In this document: positions 28,732 to 38,471 of the stretch, piece after piece
Numbering within the stretch: the stretch's first letter is position 1
Layout of the letters: each line of letters opens with the position of its first letter
Source of the DNA: Massilia sp. Root418
Lineage (GTDB): Bacteria > Pseudomonadota > Gammaproteobacteria > Burkholderiales > Burkholderiaceae_D
Reading direction: 5' to 3'
Assembly: GCF_001425265.1 (NCBI RefSeq)
Contig: NZ_LMEC01000001.1
Span: forward strand, 281 to 64,280
Length of the DNA: 64,000 nt
The notes under the pieces: generated by a model
The model's input: the letters and a program-made list of their open reading frames with translations, nothing else
What the model was told of the DNA's origin: nothing
Databases searched by the model: none
Position numbers and translations under genes: made by a program

Positions 28732-30104
28732 GATAAAGTCCTGCGCAAGTGGTTGAGGAGGTCAAAACGGGTAATCAGGCCGTAGAACTTGCCGCCATCG
28801 GCCACCACGGCGGTCAGGCCGCGGTCCAGCGTGCTGCGCAGCGCCTGCACGCTGGCGGCGGGATGCAGCGTTTCCAGGCGCGAGGTCATGGTGGCGCCCA
28901 CCAGGCTGCTGAACTGCTCGGCGTGGTTGTCCACCTTGAGCAGCAGGTCGGATTCGTCGATGATGCCCACCAGCTTGCCCTGCTCCAGCACCGGCAGCTG
29001 GGCCAGGTCGGCCGCACGCATGCGGTTGAAGGCCACCAGCAGGGTGTCGGACGGGGCCACGCTGACCACGTCGCCTTCGTCGTAGCGGCGGCCGATCAGG
29101 TCGCGCAGGTCGCCGGTGCGGGGGCGCTGGACCAGGCCCTGGTCCACCAGCCAGCCGTGGTTGTACATCTTGGACAGGTAGCGGGTGCCGGTGTCGGCCA
29201 CGAAGGTGACCACGCGCTTGGGCTCGGTCTGCTCGCGGCAGTACTTGAGCGCGGCCGCCAGCAGGGTGCCGGTGGACGAGCCGCCCAGCACGCCTTCGGC
29301 GCCCAGCAGGGCGCGCGCGCTGTCGAAGCTTTCCTGGTCGGTGATGGTGTAGGCCTTGCGCACCGAGCGCATGTCGGCGATGGAGGGGATGAAGTCCTCG
29401 CCGATGCCTTCCACCGCCCAGGAGCCGCTGGTATCGGACACCTTGCCGCTGTCGATGTATTCGGCCAGGATGGAGCCTTTGGGGTCGGCCAGCACGAATT
29501 CCAGTTCGGGCTGGACCTTGCGGAAGAAGTTGCTCAGCCCGGTCAGGGTGCCGGAGGAGCCGACGCCGACCACGATGGCATCCACCTCGTGGCCCATCTG
29601 TTCCCAGATCTCGGGCGCGGTGGTGGTTTCGTGCGCCAGCGGATTGGCGGGGTTGTTGAACTGGTCGGCGTAGAAGGCGCCGGGCAGTTCGCGCGCCAGG
29701 CGGGCGGCGTAGTCCTGGTAGTACTCGGGGTGGCCTTTGCCCACGTCCGAGCGGGTCATGTGGACCTCGGCGCCCAGCGCCTTCAGGTGCAGCACTTTTT
29801 CGGTGGACATTTTGTCGGGCACCACCAGCACCACGCGGTAGCCCTTGATGCGGCCCACCAGCGCCAGGCCCAGGCCGGTGTTGCCGGCGGTGGCCTCGAT
29901 GATGACGCCGCCCGGCTTGAGCTTGCCTTCCCGCTCGGCCGCCTCGATGATGGACAGGCCGATGCGGTCCTTGATCGAGCCGCCGGGGTTCTGCGATTCC
30001 AGCTTGAGGAACAGGCGGCAGGGGCCGGTGTCCAGCCGGGTGACTTCGATCAGCGGGGTATTGCCGATCAGGCCGAACAGGGCGGCCTCGTTAGGTTTGT
30101 TCAT
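28728..30104 (-). CDS. Cystathionine beta-synthase with C-terminal CBS domains
   Basis: This 458-residue type II PLP enzyme has the PLP Lys in NPGGSIKDR, the substrate loop EATAGNTGLGLAL and the GVGSSGTLTG phosphate loop. Two CBS domains follow (about residues 330-458). The ATG at 30104 has a GAGGAG ribosome site and is preferred to an in-frame GTG two codons upstream. It condenses homocysteine and serine to cystathionine; the CBS pair may sense adenosyl ligands. It is the first gene of a two-gene operon with the gamma-lyase-type enzyme. Confidence 0.92.
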   Translation of the reverse strand: MNKPNEAALFGLIGNTPLIEVTRLDTGPCRLFLKLESQNPGGSIKDRIGLSIIEAAEREGKLKPGGVIIEATAGNTGLGLALVGRIKGYRVVLVVPDKMSTEKVLHLKALGAEVHMTRSDVGKGHPEYYQDYAARLARELPGAFYADQFNNPANPLAHETTTAPEIWEQMGHEVDAIVVGVGSSGTLTGLSNFFRKVQPELEFVLADPKGSILAEYIDSGKVSDTSGSWAVEGIGEDFIPSIADMRSVRKAYTITDQESFDSARALLGAEGVLGGSSTGTLLAAALKYCREQTEPKRVVTFVADTGTRYLSKMYNHGWLVDQGLVQRPRTGDLRDLIGRRYDEGDVVSVAPSDTLLVAFNRMRAADLAQLPVLEQGKLVGIIDESDLLLKVDNHAEQFSSLVGATMTSRLETLHPAASVQALRSTLDRGLTAVVADGGKFYGLITRFDLLNHLRRTLS

Positions 30105-30327
30105 AAACACTCCTCGCTTCGAAATGGCGCCGGCCGATTGTGTCGGCCGCGCTTTCCGTGAAAAGGGCGGATGTTAGGCCGCACCCTGCACGCTGGGAAG
30201 GAATCATTCTGTGCTTGTATATGCAATTTTTGCATTTTTATAGTATGCGCCAAATTTGCCGTTTTGGTTTGAGCACCATCGTGGCGCGGCTAAAATTCGG
30301 CTCCGGGAACACCAACGTGGGGCGAAC

Positions 30328-31947
30328 ATGCACATCAGCCAATTGTCGTTTTGCGGCATCCGCCGCGCCAACCCTTTCCGGATGGAAGAGGGCGGCGATC
30401 CGTTTCTTGCTTGGAGGGAAAAGCGGCAATGGCTGAAGTTCGGCATGGTGAACGTGTTTATCGGCGCCAATGGCGGCGGCAAGTCGACGGTGCTGGACCT
30501 GATCGACGCGCTGCGCCAGCCCGCCAAACTGGCGAGCCTGCCGCGCGAGAACGACAAGCGCACCGCCTTGACGGCGTTTGAGATCCATTTCGCGGACGAG
30601 GCGCGCCTGTTCGCCCTTGCCCTGCCCAATTTTGTCGACAACAAGCCGCTGGCCGCCAACCTGGCGGGCCCCGGCGGCCGCCACCTGGACACCCAGTTCG
30701 TCAATTTGCTGGGCCTGCGAGGCGAGCAGCAGCTGTTCTCTTTTGAGAAGAATGTCAGCAAGCTGGCGCTCGATGCGCAGTCGGCGGACGAGCTGCAGTC
30801 CATGTTCGGCGCGCTCGACTGCAAGGTGGCGTACTGGGAGCCCGGCTTCCAGGCTGGCTTGGATGAGCTGATCGGCGTGCTCAACGGAGCGGGAGCGCAC
30901 CTGCCCGGCATATTGTCCGACGACACGGCAATCGAGTTTCCCGACGACGCGGTGTCGGGCACCTACAAGCGCCGCCATCCGTTCTACCGGCACGATGAGG
31001 ACCGCGTGGGCGTGTGGCTGTCCGACGACCAGACGCAGAGCAACCACGTGCACGTGGCGGCCCTGCCGGCCGGCTGGCGGCGCCTTGCTGGCGTGCTGGC
31101 CTGGCTGCGTCGCCAGTACGATGCCGTGTGCCTGCTGGAGGAGCCGGAGACGCATTTGCATCCGCGCCTGCAGCGCTACCTGGCCAGGGAAATGGAAGCC
31201 ATTGCCGGGAGCAACGGCTTGCAGCTGTTCATCGCCACGCACTCAACGGTCTTCCAGCAGCCGAGCGTGTGGGACGGGCCCTTGCACCTGTTCGAGGCCA
31301 GTGGCGAGCGCATCCTCGACTGCAGCTCCGCCGCGCGGGTGCTCGACGCCCTGGGCCTGAAGGGCGCCGACATTTCGCAGACCAATGGCGTGATCTGGGT
31401 GGAGGGGCCGTCGGACCGGATGTACGTCAAGCACTGGCTGGCGCTGTACGCCGCCGCTACCGGCAAGCGGCCGCTGCGGGAGAATGCCGACTATTCCTTC
31501 GCCCTGTACGGCGGTTCCCTGCTGCCGCATTTCAGCGCCGACGGCGGCGGCGACCTGATCGCGCTGCTGCAGCTGAACCGTAATATGGCCTTGGTAATGG
31601 ACCGGGATCTCGACTTCGTGGCAGACGGCAAGGACGGCCTGCGGTGCCTTGATCCGGCCTCGGCGAAAGCACGGATCCTGGCGGAAATGCGGGACCTGGG
31701 CGCGCCTTCTTGCTACGCCTGGGTGACGGACGGCTATACGGTGGAGTCCTATTTGCCGGACGCCTTCAGGAATGTATATTTCGAGGAAGAGGGCGGCAGG
31801 CTGAAGCTGCGCAAGGGCCGCAAGACGGACATCGCGGCGCGCTATGCCGCTGCGCACGGCGACCTGTCGGCCTGCAGCTGCATGCCCGAGGCACTGGCGC
31901 AGCACGCCGCCCGCTTGTACGCGGCGGTGGCGCAATGGAGCAGCTAA
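30328..31947 (+). CDS. OLD-family ATP-dependent nuclease
   Basis: The ATG at 30328 gives 539 residues. An SMC-type ATPase half has Walker A GANGGGKST near residue 47 and an LLEEPETHLHPR Walker B near 268, with IATHSTVF following. A C-terminal TOPRIM nuclease domain has WVEGPSDRMYV near 357 and VMDRDLDF near 424. This is the single-gene OLD layout seen in P2 Old. These proteins are nucleases, several with anti-phage roles. No UvrD-like helicase (Gabija partner) or other defence gene is adjacent, so it is a solitary OLD protein. GC and codon use match the backbone. Confidence 0.85.
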   Translation: MHISQLSFCGIRRANPFRMEEGGDPFLAWREKRQWLKFGMVNVFIGANGGGKSTVLDLIDALRQPAKLASLPRENDKRTALTAFEIHFADEARLFALALPNFVDNKPLAANLAGPGGRHLDTQFVNLLGLRGEQQLFSFEKNVSKLALDAQSADELQSMFGALDCKVAYWEPGFQAGLDELIGVLNGAGAHLPGILSDDTAIEFPDDAVSGTYKRRHPFYRHDEDRVGVWLSDDQTQSNHVHVAALPAGWRRLAGVLAWLRRQYDAVCLLEEPETHLHPRLQRYLAREMEAIAGSNGLQLFIATHSTVFQQPSVWDGPLHLFEASGERILDCSSAARVLDALGLKGADISQTNGVIWVEGPSDRMYVKHWLALYAAATGKRPLRENADYSFALYGGSLLPHFSADGGGDLIALLQLNRNMALVMDRDLDFVADGKDGLRCLDPASAKARILAEMRDLGAPSCYAWVTDGYTVESYLPDAFRNVYFEEEGGRLKLRKGRKTDIAARYAAAHGDLSACSCMPEALAQHAARLYAAVAQWSS

Positions 31948-32008
31948 TGCGCGGGTGCAAGGCGCGGGGGGCGTTTGGGTGCCCTTTCCCGCCGCGCGGG
32001 TTCACCCT

Positions 32009-32014
32009 TATAAT
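32009..32014 (+). promoter_or_regulatory. Candidate -10 of the tdk promoter
   Basis: A perfect TATAAT lies 30 bp before the GTG at 32044, in an otherwise GC-rich leader; no good -35 is visible. Transcription from it would begin near 32021, which disfavours the upstream in-frame GTG at 32023 as the start. Confidence 0.4.
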
Positions 32015-32043
32015 TCCATAACGTGAAATCAAGGGATTCAGCA

Positions 32044-32598
32044 GTGGCAAAACTTTACTTCCGATACTCGGCCATGAATGCCGGTAAATCGACCGCGATG
32101 CTGCAGGTCGCGCACAATTACGAAGAGCAGGGGCAGACCGTGCGGCTGTTTACCGCCGCCATCGACAACCGCTACGGCGTGGGCAAGGTGACGTCCCGCC
32201 TCGGCCCGCAGCGCGAGACTGAAGTATTCGACGCCGGCACCGACTTCCTCAAGCTGATTGATCAACGCATCGCCTGCTTGCTCATTGATGAAGCGCAATT
32301 TCTCACCACGGTCCAGGTGCAGCAGCTGCACAAGCTGGCGCAGGTGCGTGGCATTCCCGTCATCACCTACGGCCTGCGCAGCGACTTCCGGGGCGAGCCT
32401 TTCCCCGGCTCGGCCTATCTGCTGGCGCTGGCGGACGATATCGAGGAACTCAAGAACATCTGCACTTGCGGCAAAAAAGCAACGATGAATATCCGCGTGG
32501 ACCAGGACGGCAAGCGCATGAAGGAAGGCGAACAGATCAGCATTGGCGGCAATGAGAGCTACCGCCAGGCTTGCGGCCGCTGTTTCTACTCCGAATAG
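32044..32598 (+). CDS. tdk: Thymidine kinase
   Basis: This 184-residue type II thymidine kinase has the P-loop YSAMNAGKSTAML and the catalytic Glu in LLIDEAQFL. The lasso/substrate segment is ITYGLRSDFRGEPFPGS, and C-terminal zinc ligands are in CTCGKKATMNIRVD and CGRCF. It phosphorylates thymidine to dTMP in nucleotide salvage. The GTG start at 32044 has an AAGGGA ribosome site and matches the conserved MAKLYFRYSAMNAGKS start. Confidence 0.95.
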   Translation: MAKLYFRYSAMNAGKSTAMLQVAHNYEEQGQTVRLFTAAIDNRYGVGKVTSRLGPQRETEVFDAGTDFLKLIDQRIACLLIDEAQFLTTVQVQQLHKLAQVRGIPVITYGLRSDFRGEPFPGSAYLLALADDIEELKNICTCGKKATMNIRVDQDGKRMKEGEQISIGGNESYRQACGRCFYSE

Positions 32599-32712
32599 CG
32601 CGGCTGCGTTTTGACGCGGCGCAATAATGCGTGAGTTTGTGGCGTCCGCGATCTGCTAAGCTTCCTTGGTTGGAATTGTCAATTTGATATTTTCATACTG
32701 AGGGGAGCAGAG

Positions 32713-34410
32713 ATGAGCCATATTCAACTGGGTGCTTACTGCAATACCGACGACACGTTCCTGGTCTGGAAAGCCGATGTGCTGGAGGGCTGCCTCGGCT
32801 TCGCCATTGAACGCATCTGGCTGCACAGCGACCAGCCCGGCCGGGTGCTGAACCAGGCCGAATACCTGGTCAACCGGGTCGGCTTCGCCGGCGACGCGGC
32901 GGCCGGGCCGAACCAGCGCCAGCCGTCCAACGTGTGGCCGTTCCAGCGCTATAACTGGACTGACCACGAGCTGGCCTTCAAGGATCGCGCGCGCTACCGC
33001 GTGGTGCCCATGGTGGGGGCGCCGGGTGCGCTGGAAGCCAGGGAGGAATGGGCCAGCGCGTGGGTGGAGGTGGAGGCGGTGCAGCCCGGCCATGGCAAGC
33101 TGAGCTGCTTTTTCAACCGGCCCATGGCCGCATCGCCGTGGATGGCGCGCATGGTGGCCGAGCAGGGCATCCACAGCTCCACCGAGCTGGTGGAAACCAT
33201 CGCCGACGTGTCCAGCAAGGCGCTGCGCAATTTTTGCGGCGGCACCCTGGTCGTGGCTTTGCGCCGGCTGTTCGACCATGCCGACCGCCATCCCGATGTG
33301 CACCTGTACGCGGCGCTGTTCGAGCTGGAGGACGAGGAGGTGGTGCGCCGCTTCTGCAAGCTGGGCGGGCGGGCCCACATTGTGCTGTCCAATGGCAGCG
33401 CCAAGGCGAGCGAGCCGGACGCCAACGCGGTGGGGCGCGCGCTGGTGCGCGAAGCCGGCTGCGAGGTGGTGGACCGGATGACATCGCTGCCCGGGCAGGT
33501 GGGCGACCTGGGGCACAACAAGTTCATCGTGGTGGTGGGCGGCGACCAGCCGCTGCGCGTGTGGAGCGGTTCCACCAATCTGACGCCGACCGGCTTGTTT
33601 ACGCAGATTAACAATGCGCTGCTGGTGGAAAGCGGCGAGCTGGCCAGCCAATATCTGGCACAGTGGCAGCGGCTGGCCGAGTCCGGCAGCGGCTTGCCGT
33701 CCACCCTGAAGAAGAGCAATGCGGCGCCGGGCGCCGGCACGCAAAGCCCGGCCCGCATCGAACCGTGGTTCACGCCCACCGTGAAGCAGGGCGACCTGAA
33801 GCGGCTGCAGGCGCTGGTGGAGGGGGCGCAGGAGGGCATCCTGTTCCTGTCCTTCATGCCGGGTCAGAACGGCCCGGTGCTCGATGTGCTGGAAGAGCGC
33901 GCCGGCGGCACCTATGTGCGTGGCGTGCTGAACCAGTTCGTGGGCGGCGCCAAGGGCAAGCTGATGGCGGCCCTGGTGGGCGGCAGCGCGGCCGACCCGA
34001 TGGACCTGGATGTCTTCAAGCCGTCCGGCATCAAGCAGCAATTCGCCTTCTGGGCGGCCGAATTCATGCGCGGCGGCAAAATCTCGGTGCTGGTGCACAG
34101 CAAGGTGCTGTGCATCGATCCCTTTGGCGACCATCCCGTGGTGGTGACCGGCTCGCACAATTTCTCGTCGCTGGCCTCGGAAAGCAACGACGAGAACTTC
34201 CTGATCGTGGAGGGCGACGCGGCATTGGCGCAGGCTTATGCCACCCATATCATGTCGGTCTACAATCATTATCGCTGGCGGCAGTACGTGGCCGCCACCC
34301 TGGCGGACCAGGGCACGCCGTGGCAGAAGCTGGACGCCAAGCCCGGCTGGCAGCAGTCCCGCGTGGCCTCCGCCAGGCAGCAGGACGAGTGGCGGTTCTG
34401 GCTCAAGTAG
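32713..34410 (+). CDS. Phospholipase-D superfamily protein
   Basis: This 565-residue protein has two PLD half-sites. The second is canonical (HSKVLCID, an HxKx4D motif, followed by TGSHNFSS). The first (HNKFIVVVGGD, then WSGSTNLTPTG) has the His/Lys but a displaced Asp. The GS-x-N boxes are intact. It could be a nuclease or phosphodiesterase; no signal peptide is present, so it is cytosolic. The start has a GAGGGGAG ribosome site. It is a single gene after tdk. Confidence 0.82.
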   Translation: MSHIQLGAYCNTDDTFLVWKADVLEGCLGFAIERIWLHSDQPGRVLNQAEYLVNRVGFAGDAAAGPNQRQPSNVWPFQRYNWTDHELAFKDRARYRVVPMVGAPGALEAREEWASAWVEVEAVQPGHGKLSCFFNRPMAASPWMARMVAEQGIHSSTELVETIADVSSKALRNFCGGTLVVALRRLFDHADRHPDVHLYAALFELEDEEVVRRFCKLGGRAHIVLSNGSAKASEPDANAVGRALVREAGCEVVDRMTSLPGQVGDLGHNKFIVVVGGDQPLRVWSGSTNLTPTGLFTQINNALLVESGELASQYLAQWQRLAESGSGLPSTLKKSNAAPGAGTQSPARIEPWFTPTVKQGDLKRLQALVEGAQEGILFLSFMPGQNGPVLDVLEERAGGTYVRGVLNQFVGGAKGKLMAALVGGSAADPMDLDVFKPSGIKQQFAFWAAEFMRGGKISVLVHSKVLCIDPFGDHPVVVTGSHNFSSLASESNDENFLIVEGDAALAQAYATHIMSVYNHYRWRQYVAATLADQGTPWQKLDAKPGWQQSRVASARQQDEWRFWLK

Positions 34411-34475
34411 TGAGCGGGCAGGGCGGCGGCGTGATAGTTGTGCCGCAAGGAGCGGAAACTCGGTAGAATTCGCTC

Positions 34476-35012
34476 ATGTTTGATTGCGCCGCCATCGCCC
34501 CCGCCTGGTTCTGCCAGCACCGCGATGTGCTGCTTGACGTGCTGCTCTACCTGGCGCCATCCCTGGCGCTGGCGCTGGTGATCCGGCGCCTGTCTTCAGT
34601 TCATCCCGTGTTTTTCCTGTTCACCCTGGCCGGCACCATTTGCCACGAGCTGGCGCACTTCTGCGTCGGCGTGCTGACGGGCGCGCGGCCGGCCGGCTTT
34701 TCCGTGGTGCCGCGCAGGGTGGGGCGCAACTGGCAGCTCGGCTCAGTGAGCCTGACCCGGGTGCGCTGGTACAACGCCGCCCCGGTGGCGCTGGCGCCGT
34801 TCCTGGTGGCGGCGGTGCCGCTGGCGGTGGCGCTGTGGCGGACCTATCCCGGCTGGCACTTCCAGCCGCTGGACGCGCTGCTGGCCTTTGCCGTGGCGCC
34901 GCAATTCCTGGCTTGCTGGCCGTCCGCCGTGGACTGGAAGATCTCGCTGCGTTCGTGGCCCTATGTTGTCATTGGTGCAGTGGCCTGGTCCGGGTCACGA
35001 TTCGTTACATAA
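34476..35012 (+). CDS. M50-type metalloprotease-like membrane protein
   Basis: This 178-residue polytopic protein has an HExxH zinc motif (TICHELAHFCVGVLTGA, near residue 56) between hydrophobic segments. Further membrane spans follow (ALAPFLVAAVPLAVALW, ALLAFAVAPQFLACW). This resembles small integral-membrane M50 relatives, though the distal LDG/NPDG motif is not evident. Whether it is proteolytic is unknown. Confidence 0.65.
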   Translation: MFDCAAIAPAWFCQHRDVLLDVLLYLAPSLALALVIRRLSSVHPVFFLFTLAGTICHELAHFCVGVLTGARPAGFSVVPRRVGRNWQLGSVSLTRVRWYNAAPVALAPFLVAAVPLAVALWRTYPGWHFQPLDALLAFAVAPQFLACWPSAVDWKISLRSWPYVVIGAVAWSGSRFVT

Positions 35013-35155
35013 ATAAAGGCGCATTGCCTTTAATCATGCCTTAAGCTTGCTCGCTGAAACTGCATGTTCCAGCCCGCCGCCGCAGGCCTGCTATCCTGTA
35101 GAATAAAGCGGAGCTGGACCAGTTTTCCATGAAATCAAAGTTTTGGAGTAAGCCG

Positions 35156-37408
35156 ATGAAGAAGCAGATGCTGTTGAGCGCGATCGCGCTGGCCGTTTCG
35201 GTACAGGTGGGCGCCGCGGCGCCCGAAAAGGCAGCGGACGTCGTCAGGCCGCAAGCGGTGCAGTCGCAGGCCGCGTTGTGGGCATCGCACGTCATGTCGC
35301 GCTATCACTACAAGGCTACCCCGCTGGACGATGCGATGTCGGAGAAGATCTTCGACCGCTACTTCAAGTCGCTGGACGGCGAAAAGCTGTTCTTCGTGCA
35401 AGCCGACGTGGACCAGTTCGCATCCATGCGCACCAAGATGGACGACGCCATCATGTCGGAGAACCTGACGGTGCCGTTCGCCATCTACAACCTCTACCAG
35501 CAGCGCTTTAACGAGCGCATCACGTATGCCCGCGAGCTGCTGAAGACCAAATTCGATTTCACGGCCGACGAGAGCTACCAGATCGACCGTGAAAAGGCCG
35601 AGTGGCCCAAGAACGAAGCCGAAGTCAAGGACCTGTGGCGCAAGCGCGTGAAGAACGACTGGCTGCGCCTGAAGCTGGCAGGCAAGGACGACAAGGCCAT
35701 CCGCGAGACGCTGGACAAGCGCTACGACAACTACATGAGCCGTTCGCGCAAGCTGAACAATGAAGACGTGTTCCAGATCTTCATGAACGCCTACGCCATG
35801 TCGATCGAGCCGCACACCAACTACCTGGGCCCGCGCGCGGCCGAGAATTTCGACATCGCCATGCGGCTGTCGCTGGAAGGCATCGGCGCCCAGCTGCAGC
35901 AGCGCGACGACTACACGGTGGTGCGCGAAGTGGTGCCGGGCAGCCCGGCAGCGCTGTCGGGCAAGCTGAAGGTGGGCGACCGCATCGTGGGCGTGGCGCA
36001 GGGCGAAAGCGGCAACTTCACCGACGTGGTGGGCTGGCGCATCGACGACGTGGTGCAGCAGATCCGCGGCGCCAAGGATTCCGTGGTGCGCCTGCAGATC
36101 CTGCCGGCCGACGCCGGTCCGGACGGCAAGCTGGCGCAGCTGTCGCTGGTGCGCAAGAAAATCAGCATGGAAGAGCAGTCGGCCAAGAAATCCATCCTGG
36201 AAGTGCGCGACGGCACGGCCAAGCGCCGCGTGGGCGTGATCTCGCTGCCAACCTTCTACCTGGACTTCGAGGCGCGCCGCAAAGGCGACAAGGACTATAA
36301 GAGCGCCACGCGCGACGTGGCCCGCCTGCTGGCCGAGCTGAAGAAGGAAAAAGTCGACAACGTACTGATCGACTTGCGCAACAACGGCGGCGGTTCGCTG
36401 ACCGAGGCGGTGGAACTGACCGGGCTGTTCATCGACAAGGGCCCGGTGGTGCAGCAGCGCAACGCGCAAGGCAAGGTGGAAGTGGAAAGCGACACCAACG
36501 CCGGCCTGGCGTGGGACGGCCCGGTGGGCGTGCTGATCAACCGCAGCTCGGCGTCGGCGTCGGAAATCTTCGCCGCCGCGATCCAGGATTACGGCCGCGG
36601 CCTGGTGATCGGCGAACCGTCGTTCGGCAAGGGCACCGTGCAGACCCTGGTCAACCTGGACCGCTACTCGCAGGGCGACAAGCCGCGCTACGGCGAGCTG
36701 AAGATGACGGTGGCGCAGTTCTTCCGCATCAACGGCGGTACCACGCAGCTGCGCGGCGTCACCCCGGACATCAACCTCCCGTCCATGTCGGACCCGGAGA
36801 GCTTTGGCGAGTCCAGCTATGACAACGCGCTGCCCTGGGTGGCCATCAAGCCGGCCGTCTATATTCCGGCGGGCGAACTGAAGGACATCGTGCCGCTGCT
36901 GGACAAGAAGCACGAGGCGCGCGTGGCCAAGGACAAGGACTTCCAGTACCTGGCCGAAGACATAGCCCTGGTGAAGAAGCAGCGCAAGGACAACACCATC
37001 TCGCTGAACGAAGCCGTGCGCCGCAAGGAGCGCGATCAGCAGGAGGCGCGCGCGAAGCTGCGTGAAGCCCGCCTGCTCAGCCTGGTGTCCTCGCCGGACG
37101 ATCCGGTCCTGATCCCGGACGCCAAGGAAGCGCTGAACAAGGCGATTTCAGCCAAGCCGGCCAACGCCAACGCCAAGGCTGCGCGCCAGGTAGCGGCGGT
37201 GAAGGGCGCGCTGCGCACCGACGACGGCCTGCAAGCCGACGAGCGTGGCCTGAGCGCCGAGCTGGACGCGGAGAAGGCCGCCAAGGCTGCCAAGGATGTA
37301 CTGCTCAATGAAGCGGTGCACATCCTGGCGGACGAAGTGAGCCTGCTGAAAACCGATACCCGACTGGCTTCCCGCGTGCTCCCATACGCAGCCGACGTGG
37401 GAAAGTAG
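35156..37408 (+). CDS. prc: Carboxy-terminal processing protease Prc/Tsp
   Basis: The ATG at 35156 opens with a signal peptide (MKKQMLLSAIALAVSVQVGA) and a GGAG ribosome site, giving 750 residues. An N-terminal DUF3340-type helical domain is followed by a PDZ domain (VREVVPGSPAALSGKLKVGD). The S41 protease core has the Ser in NRSSASASEIFAAA (near 467) and the Lys in PSFGKGTVQT (near 491). A Lys/Glu-rich C-terminal domain completes it. It is a periplasmic protease that trims lipoproteins and degrades tagged substrates. sRNA copy 1 lies 60 bp downstream. Confidence 0.94.
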   Translation: MKKQMLLSAIALAVSVQVGAAAPEKAADVVRPQAVQSQAALWASHVMSRYHYKATPLDDAMSEKIFDRYFKSLDGEKLFFVQADVDQFASMRTKMDDAIMSENLTVPFAIYNLYQQRFNERITYARELLKTKFDFTADESYQIDREKAEWPKNEAEVKDLWRKRVKNDWLRLKLAGKDDKAIRETLDKRYDNYMSRSRKLNNEDVFQIFMNAYAMSIEPHTNYLGPRAAENFDIAMRLSLEGIGAQLQQRDDYTVVREVVPGSPAALSGKLKVGDRIVGVAQGESGNFTDVVGWRIDDVVQQIRGAKDSVVRLQILPADAGPDGKLAQLSLVRKKISMEEQSAKKSILEVRDGTAKRRVGVISLPTFYLDFEARRKGDKDYKSATRDVARLLAELKKEKVDNVLIDLRNNGGGSLTEAVELTGLFIDKGPVVQQRNAQGKVEVESDTNAGLAWDGPVGVLINRSSASASEIFAAAIQDYGRGLVIGEPSFGKGTVQTLVNLDRYSQGDKPRYGELKMTVAQFFRINGGTTQLRGVTPDINLPSMSDPESFGESSYDNALPWVAIKPAVYIPAGELKDIVPLLDKKHEARVAKDKDFQYLAEDIALVKKQRKDNTISLNEAVRRKERDQQEARAKLREARLLSLVSSPDDPVLIPDAKEALNKAISAKPANANAKAARQVAAVKGALRTDDGLQADERGLSAELDAEKAAKAAKDVLLNEAVHILADEVSLLKTDTRLASRVLPYAADVGK

Positions 37409-37467
37409 GGATTTTTGCCAAGTTATACGCATCACTTATTTCTCTCATCACCAATATAAAGTAGAAA

Positions 37468-37558
37468 TATTTGATGCTGTGCGGCATCATAACTCCTGTC
37501 TCCTCTATTCTCCTCCAAGAGATTAGATTCAGCCCGCTCCCTGAGCGGGCTTTTTTTT
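37468..37558 (+). ncRNA. Multicopy sRNA candidate, copy 1
   Basis: The element has a 5' hairpin at 37474-37487, a CU-rich linker with CTCCTGTCTCC and TTCTCCTCC motifs, and an intrinsic terminator (AGCCCGCTC hairpin plus T8, ending 37558). A TATAAAGT box precedes it at about 37455. This copy has the most divergent 5' hairpin. It could alternatively be part of the prc 3' untranslated region, using the same terminator. Confidence 0.6.
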
Positions 37559-37587
37559 GCCCGTGTTTTTGCCCGTGTTTGTCCGCA

Positions 37588-38382
37588 TCAGCCGGGCGAG
37601 CGCCACTCGGCCAGGTAGTCCTGCGGCGTTTTGCCGAGCACGCGCCGGAACATGGCGGTGAAGGCGCTGGGGCTGGCATAGCCGAGGGCGGCGGCGATGC
37701 TGCCCACGCTGTCGCCGCGCGCGAGGCGGCAGAAGGCGTCGGCCAGGTGCACCTGCTGCACCCATTGGCGGAAGGGCAAGCTGGTTTCCTTGGGAAACAG
37801 GCGCATCAGCGTGCGCGGGCTGGCGCCGGCGTGGCCGGCCCATTCCTCAATCGAGCGGATGTCGCCCGGATTCTCCATGATGGCTTCGCACACGCTCACC
37901 AGGCGCCGGTCGCGCGGCCAGGGAATGGCGATCGGCACTGCGGCCGCTGCGGCCAGTTCGGACAGGATCAGCGCGGACAGGTGCTCACCGCGCCCGGGAA
38001 TGGGATACTCGGCCGGTTCCGCCACCATGGCCTGCACCAGTTCGCGTAGCAGATTGCTCACTTCAATGAGGCGGCAACCGGCGTCCAGGCCGGGCAGGGC
38101 ATCCGGGGCGATATACAGCGAACGCATGCTGACCTTGCTCAGCATGGTGAGTTCGTGCGTTACGCCGGGCGCGATCAGCAGGGCGCGGCGGGGTGGAATC
38201 AGCCACACCCCAACGTCGGTAGTGACGCGCATGACGCCTTCGATGGCATACAGGAATTGTGCGCGCTGGTGGCAATGGCGGGGAATCGATTGCCTGAACG
38301 CCTGTTCCCTCGGCAGGGCAACCACTGTGCGGGGAATGTTCTGCAGGGCGTCGGCGGTCAGTATGTCCGGCGTGGTGGGCAT
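37588..38382 (-). CDS. AraC-family transcriptional regulator
   Basis: This 264-residue protein has a cupin-like sensor domain: HCHQRAQFLYAIEGVMRVTT, then WLIPPRRALLIAPGVTHEL. A C-terminal double HTH follows (EEWAGHAGASPRTLMRLFPK, then VGSIAAALGYASPSAFTAMF). The ATG at 38382 is divergent from the fsr-like gene, 89 bp away, so it probably controls that transporter. The ligand is unknown. Confidence 0.9.
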   Translation of the reverse strand: MPTTPDILTADALQNIPRTVVALPREQAFRQSIPRHCHQRAQFLYAIEGVMRVTTDVGVWLIPPRRALLIAPGVTHELTMLSKVSMRSLYIAPDALPGLDAGCRLIEVSNLLRELVQAMVAEPAEYPIPGRGEHLSALILSELAAAAAVPIAIPWPRDRRLVSVCEAIMENPGDIRSIEEWAGHAGASPRTLMRLFPKETSLPFRQWVQQVHLADAFCRLARGDSVGSIAAALGYASPSAFTAMFRRVLGKTPQDYLAEWRSPG

Positions 38383-38471
38383 GGTGGCAGGTTTGCGACG
38401 ATTAATGGCAGATGCTTGCGAAACCACCATATTACACTGCACGTCCCCATTCGAAAATTGCCGGCGCTATC

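Noticed and set aside
35135..36913. A 592-codon reverse-strand frame under prc
   Set aside because: It is an antisense shadow of the protease; no ribosome site or family.
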